Below, piece after piece: positions 58,989-64,000 of a stretch of 64,000 nucleotides of DNA; the first letter of the stretch is position 1, and the number at the start of each line of letters is the position of its first letter. This DNA is from Marasmius tenuissimus. Lineage: Eukaryota > Basidiomycota > Agaricomycetes > Agaricales > Marasmiaceae. A model generated the notes under the pieces. The model saw only the letters and a list, made by a program, of their open reading frames with translations. It had not been told where the DNA came from and did not search any database. Where the stretch lies: positions 4,092,001 through 4,156,000 of the forward strand of contig JAQOTA010000060.1 of assembly GCA_029532415.1 (NCBI GenBank), given 5' to 3'. The position numbers and the translations under genes were made by a program.

Positions 58989-59800
58989 CTACAAGACCAA
59001 TTTCAGGATGCTATCGATTTCCCATCCGATCCAACCGTGTGCCAAATCTCGAACCTTACTCCACTCTTCACTCTCCTCTCCTTCCTCATAGAGAAATTTG
59101 AGAGGGTAGACGAACGCCACCAAGCTGAAGTCTCCAAACGTTGGTCTCTTTCCACCCGTAATGAACTTCCTGGATGGTTCTCCAGTACTCGAAGTGATAA
59201 TCTGGCTAAGTTCTCCAAACTTCTCTCCTGCCTGATGGAAGGCCTCTAATACCTGCTCTTTGGTAGGCTCCGGGCTCCCAAATCGTGCTTGTACGTCCTC
59301 AGGAAAGTATTTGACCGTCTTTGGACCGACTGCGTATTGGTACAGCGGTCCCAGACGACCGTAAAAATCAGACTGAAAGACTTTTTGCAGGACACGAGAC
59401 CCTGGCGGAAGGACAATGGGTGTATCCGGGTATGCGGTGTCGAGATACTCGGCGATGAGGGTCGAATCCGAAATGACTTTCCCCGTGGTTGTGTCGCGGA
59501 TAATTGGCACGGTGAACTTTGGGGACCCCGAAGATCCTGTTGTTGATGTCGGAGGAGCGCCGAGGACTCGAGCCGTTGGTTCTATAGATGTTAGATCCAA
59601 TGGCTTGAGCTCGTAGGGAAGCTGTTTGTATCGTAGAATGAAGCTGAATTGTGGGTGGGATCAGCAACGTGAGTTTGTAAGTACTTGCACAGAGGAAATC
59701 CGTAAGTGGTAACGCACACAACAGTACGAACGAAGGGTGAAGCACCAAATTCACTCAATTTTAAGAGTGTTGCTGGTCCCAGGTCGTAGACGATAATCAT
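58989..59800 (-). CDS. glutathione S-transferase
   Basis: Exons 59800-59718 and 59643-58989 sum to 738 nt, 245 aa, in phase. The N-terminal thioredoxin-like domain has MIIVYDLGPATL, FGASPFVR (a Ser where many fungal GSTs have the catalytic residue), KFTVPIIRD (cis-Pro loop) and SDSTLIAEYLD (glutathione gamma-Glu contact, E-S/T-D type). An all-alpha C-terminal domain follows with KRPTFGDFSLVAFVYPLKF. The pattern PxLGAPPTS...DTAYPDTP resembles the fungal etherase-like (GTE/LigE-related) GSTs found in wood and litter basidiomycetes. A role in detoxification of aromatics is inferred from the family. The start at 59800 places the tyrosine-containing strand in the usual spot. Confidence 0.9.
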
Positions 59801-60144
59801 CTCGGGGTAATCGCTCGCTGTGTCGACAAGGAGTTTTGATTGAGCGATCAATTTATGTCACTGTGATGTTGGTCATGACTCGATGACGACGTTATGTACG
59901 CGTAGCTTTTACGACGGCTCCGGCTCGGAGATATTCGAGTCACCTTGGGGAAAGACTCAGCGCTAAGTAGAAATTCGGCTGTTGTGGAAAGCGGACCGAC
60001 GGACCGTGGCGATTCAACTCGTCGCCGGTCTCTTGCGGACCTTAGAATCAAACCACCACCATCGTCAAGCTGCCAATTGTGCCTTTCGACAGGTAGGTCT
60101 TCAGGCCTTCAGGACCCTCAATTTGACATCTCTAATTATACATT
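59801..60144. other. divergent promoter region GST / F-box gene
   Basis: The GST gene and the F-box gene are transcribed away from each other from this 344-bp interval. The frame at 59945-60217 is probably untranslated leader of the F-box gene. Confidence 0.5.
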
Positions 60145-61893
60145 ATGCAGGAAATGCATAGTACCGTCAATTCTCCCTGCATGCTCCCCAATATTATTGC
60201 CCAGTTACGGAGCTTAGACCCCATTGCCCTGCTCAACAAACCTGATCTTATCCGATCCTTACGCGGCGGCTCACTTGCGCTAGCGGAGTTAGATCGGAAA
60301 ATTCGCGCTCTCGAATGTCAACTCCTGGATCTGAAGTCGGAACGAGACGGCCTCAAGCTTTGTACATCCCAGCTATCGTCCCTCTTGTCGCCAATACGTC
60401 GTCTGCCATCCGAAATACTTCACGAAATTTTCTCTTTTGCGACAGGAGGACTCAGAGAGGGCGGGAACAAGTTTGGGTTTTACTCGAGCTGGGAGTCCAG
60501 GACGATGAGGATTAGTGCCGTCTGTCATCGTTGGAGATGTATTGTACTGGATTACCTAGATCTGTGGACTCATTTTGCCGTTGGTTTGGAGACCAGGGCC
60601 CGGGATCCTGTCGAGCGATTCCTGATACTCTCGAAGGATCGTCCTATATACATCATGGTCACCCCACCGCTGTCAGCTGATGGAGAGGATATCATGCCTA
60701 TCGATTCGGGGCTTCTCAGAATCCTGAGTGCTCATTCGAGGAGGTGGAGACAAATTAATTACGATGAGCTATGAGGATATTCGCTTCTTCATATACTGGA
60801 CAAAGAGGTGGCAGAACTTCCCCATCTCCAGAGCGTTGTCTGTGTTGCCAACGACGTGGGCGAACCTATTGTCCTAGAGCGGCAGCTGAAGGGATGTACA
60901 TCACTGGAGACGGTAGCTGTGGGGTCCAACGTTTCTGACGTCGTCACTATCAACACTCTGCCGCTGCCTCATATTGCAAGCGTCATATTCCGATCTTGCG
61001 AGGACAGGTCAATCGGTACATCGTTTGAGATCCTAAGGACCTCCGATCTCCCCGACCAGGTCGATTCTATCACGTACGAGTGTGCACCTCCGTTTAATGA
61101 GCTTTCGAACTTTTATTTCGCCCACCATACCCCCCTCTCCATTCACGGTATCGAAGACCAGGCTGAGGGTGCAGTTGTCTGCAAAAAAGTTTCAAAACTC
61201 GAAATCGATCTCCTCTCGAGCGATGAGATATATCCTCACATATCGGATATTCTACAATATCTAACCCTTCCTTCACTCGAGCAACTGTGCTTGGCAGGCC
61301 GCTGTAAATTCAGTCGGGAGACGTTTGAAGGGGCGTGGCCAGGAGGGATCTTGAAGGAGTTCCTGGCCCGTTCTCGGTGTCCACTCACAGAGTTGTCTCT
61401 CAAGGGGCTGCCACTGTCGGCAATGGAGGTTATGAGTGTCCTGCGGGATACACCAGCTCTGGAACGTCTTGAGATACACGAGGTATTTTCACAGTATCAC
61501 AACGCGCCTACCTCGGATAAGGAGTGCCGAAATTATCCTCAGACTGTGACAAAGGGCTTACTGGAAGGTATGAGGCTAGGGATGTCAGACGCCCCCGGCT
61601 CATACCCTACTCGTGCTTTCTTACCACGACTCGGGTCTCTAGCTTTCCGTGTCCACGGCCACTTCGATGCAGATGTTGAGTTTGTGGAGGCAATTCAATC
61701 ACGATGGTGCTATGTGCGCGAGGAACGCGATTTCAGACCTCTGAGGATCGTGACACTTCATATCATTGGGAGAGACGCAGACAAATCCTTGTATCAGCCC
61801 ATCAAAGCCTGCGACAAAGAAGGGAGGCGTGTGGTCTTACCACACATTCTTGTATGTGGAAGCATCGAATCGCACAAGTCATCCGTAGCGTGA
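60145..61893 (+). pseudogene. F-box protein gene with an in-frame TGA
   Basis: One uninterrupted frame of 583 codons is broken only by TGA at 60772-60774. Order: a coiled-coil LAELDRKIRALECQLLDLKS (residues about 50-70), an F-box-like segment SPIRRLPSEILHEIFSFATG (about 85-104), then CHRWRCIVLDYLDLWTHFAV, which is the usual layout of Agaricomycete F-box proteins, and a leucine-rich C-terminal half (from 60808: ELPHLQSVVCVAND...SLEQLCLAG...LTELSLKGLPL). F-box proteins recruit substrates to SCF ubiquitin ligases. The start may be the second ATG at 60154. The TGA separates F-box and repeats; it may be a nonsense allele, an error, or read-through. Confidence 0.85.
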
Positions 61894-64000
61894 GGCCAAC
61901 ACGGGAATTGGCAACTAGACTGTGTACAACTGGATTTCGTCGGATAATCGTCTTTTTTTCCGTGGAGTCCGATCCCATACAATTTGATTTCAGGGTCAAC
62001 CTCTAAAGTGGCTCTCATTCTTACATACATTACATCACAGACCCACCTGGCAATTCCGTGAACGCCTTTGAAGCAGGGCTAACACTTAGATTATAGAACA
62101 CGAGCCCTCGGCGCTGCCACCCTACATCACGCTTATACCTGCGTCCCTAACTGAGTTTAGTCACTCGGCGCCGCTTGGTTTCACTTAAGAGACGACCATG
62201 GCTATTGTTACATTATTGGACCCCACTATGGAAAGCCGGACTGCCACGCTCTCCAACGCTGATAGCCGCGGAGGCCTACTGATATATCTCGTCCGGGCTA
62301 TAGGACCCCGGGAACTGCTCAGATGGGATATCCGGGCACAGCCACTCAGATCCTTCAATACTTCGGTTTGTATGGCACTTCAAGGTCAGCTCATCGAAAG
62401 TTGAGGTTAGTAGAAGTTAAGATATGACCTGCCTGTACATTCAAAGTGTGTCTGAATATCATCATTGAGCCCCGCCATCTTGGAAGTTGAGAGATCTGAT
62501 TGCGGAACTGTGATGCCTGTTGAGCGCCCGCATCAGAGTGAATTCTCACGGCCTTCACCACACAGAGGGCAATGTACAAAGGGAGGCATTGAGATCTAAG
62601 ATAAGTTAAACATATAGAGATAAACCTATGGGGTAAATGAGTAATTTCTCATACAAAGATCGAGATGGGAAAGGTTCAAACAGTCACAATTGACGTTGTC
62701 TCTCGCATATCGAGAGTCAGGCTTTGTTTCCAAACATAGCCAAACATACTCACGCGTGCACTTTCCGATTGTTGATCACCGACGCGTCGCGTTCGACCAC
62801 CACCATCATCAATCTTCCCTCTTGACCAATGCCTGAGAGACGTGAGTCATGGCCTCCTGACGAATCCTTATCGAAGTTATCACGCCAATTTGATTGTATA
62901 ACGCGCCGATTGATATGTGGGCAGATTGGACAGATGCAGAACAGACACGGGAAAAGAGAAGTTCTGGGGCACGAGAGGGGTTTGTGGATGTTCTTCCCAG
63001 CGACTGCACGTTTTAGCGGGGACAGAAGGATAATCAAACTTACCTCTACCCACAACACCTCCAGAAAACCCTTTACACCTTGTTCTTTCGGGTCCGGATG
63101 CGCTTTCCTGTACAGGTCACGCCCTCATTATTTGCTCATTGTCAGCCTAAGCGTCCTCATCAATTCGGGGTCGCTTTTTGGTTGTTCTCGTCTTCGTTCC
63201 ATTAGTTTCTGACCGTGTCTGATGTCCAAGTGAATAGAGTCTCCCCGTGTAGAGAAGATCCTGCGCTCGATAGGTACATTATTGAGCGTTCGGTGCGTGG
63301 AGAGCGGTGAAAGATTCAGAAGATAGGCGCTCGCGGCTCGGCAAAGAGAACAATGTCGGACATCGGGCCAAGGTGCTGGTAATACACCGATTCAATCAAG
63401 GTCCATCCAGTTCAACAGATGGCCAGTTACCTGTACACCTGTCACTATAACTCAGCTGCAGGTCACCAACCAGTGAAGGGTTAGTGTAGATAAGAAAATG
63501 TCAGCAGAATCAGGAGTATCCGGGGAGATTGACAAGGGCATGAATATACGGTCTAAACAGTTGAGATGGTTGTAGTACTAAGTAGGTAGATTGGTTAAAT
63601 TACCTTCCCAACTTGGTTTTTTTGTATTAGAACCTCTCTCTGATGGGGCAAGGGGAATTCCAGTGCTTTACATATCCTTAGAACTCAATGCCTCGGGTCA
63701 CAGACCTTGCTCAAGTGCAGCACTGTGCGGCGAGAATTTGAGCCATGGGAAATATGCATTACTATATGTCAAACTCCATCCCTCTTCACTGCAGGTTCAT
63801 TCTATCTTCCCATCTCTTAAAATTATTATCAAAATAGGAACAGGGATTTATGATTTGGAATGATAGCATTCACCTCACTTAGAACTCAATGCCTCTGCCC
63901 CAGCGAGCCTCGCGTTCGGGCGGGTGGGAAACTGTTTGACTTCTTTACTCAATGAAGAAACTTGTTTAGTAACGATACTCAGTGCATAAAATTACATGGT
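61894..64000. other. gene-poor end of window
   Basis: No gene is supported. An 18-bp direct repeat, CTTAGAACTCAATGCCTC, occurs near 63679 and 63878. A minus-strand frame at 62750-63058 has a Cys-rich patch (CLFCICPICPH) but no recognisable domain. Confidence 0.45.

Overview
The window is nuclear DNA of a filamentous basidiomycete. Protein genes are split by many short introns (about 45-70 nt) with GT..AG borders, there is an intron-bearing tRNA-Pro, and the families seen (7-transmembrane proteins with a GLAPT-type last helix, secreted double-psi beta-barrel proteins, ricin-B lectin, GST, F-box protein, Ty1/copia element) fit an agaricomycete. A Rhizoctonia/Ceratobasidium-like fungus is my inference from that mix, not something the sequence proves. 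Most long open frames are shadows. I rebuilt genes by following splice signals and comparing paralogs with each other.

The dominant feature is a dispersed cluster of one multi-exon 7-transmembrane family: four complete copies (A 5.8-7.4 kb, C 12.0-13.7 kb, D 33.4-35.0 kb, E 38.2-39.8 kb), a fifth (F 54.6-56.2 kb) that needs a shifted splice donor to stay in frame, and four broken copies (B 8.9-11.0 kb, H 22.5 kb, I 30.8-31.3 kb, G 57.0-57.7 kb). The complete ones share a ten-exon plan with exons of 19, 33 and 22 nt, a TATA box about 50-80 bp before the start codon, and a conserved motif in an otherwise variable C-terminal tail.

Region by region. 0-5 kb: tRNA-Pro and a secreted DPBB gene. 5-14 kb: a foldback repeat, then 7TM copies A, B and C, with B carrying a 904-bp transposon flanked by TA. 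14-20 kb: mostly empty, with two doubtful small genes and a second DPBB gene. 20-24 kb: a long inverted-repeat element with tRNA-like arms and two smaller TA-flanked elements nested in it. 24-29 kb: a decayed Ty1/copia element. 29-33 kb: unidentified remnants and 7TM relic I. 33-40 kb: 7TM D, a decayed gene, a foldback repeat, 7TM E. 43-46.5 kb: an SDR gene with a one-base frameshift and a serine-rich unknown gene. 51-56 kb: a mirror copy of the D block (decayed gene and 7TM F) with a ricin-B lectin gene between its parts. 57-62 kb: 7TM relic G, a GST gene and an F-box gene with an in-frame stop. The rest is gene-poor.

The cluster looks like a birth-and-death family shaped by inverted duplication and transposons. 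The product could be a receptor-like membrane protein, but no ligand or function can be read from sequence. Secreted DPBB and lectin genes nearby are typical of fungi that contact plant tissue; a functional link to the 7TM genes is not shown.
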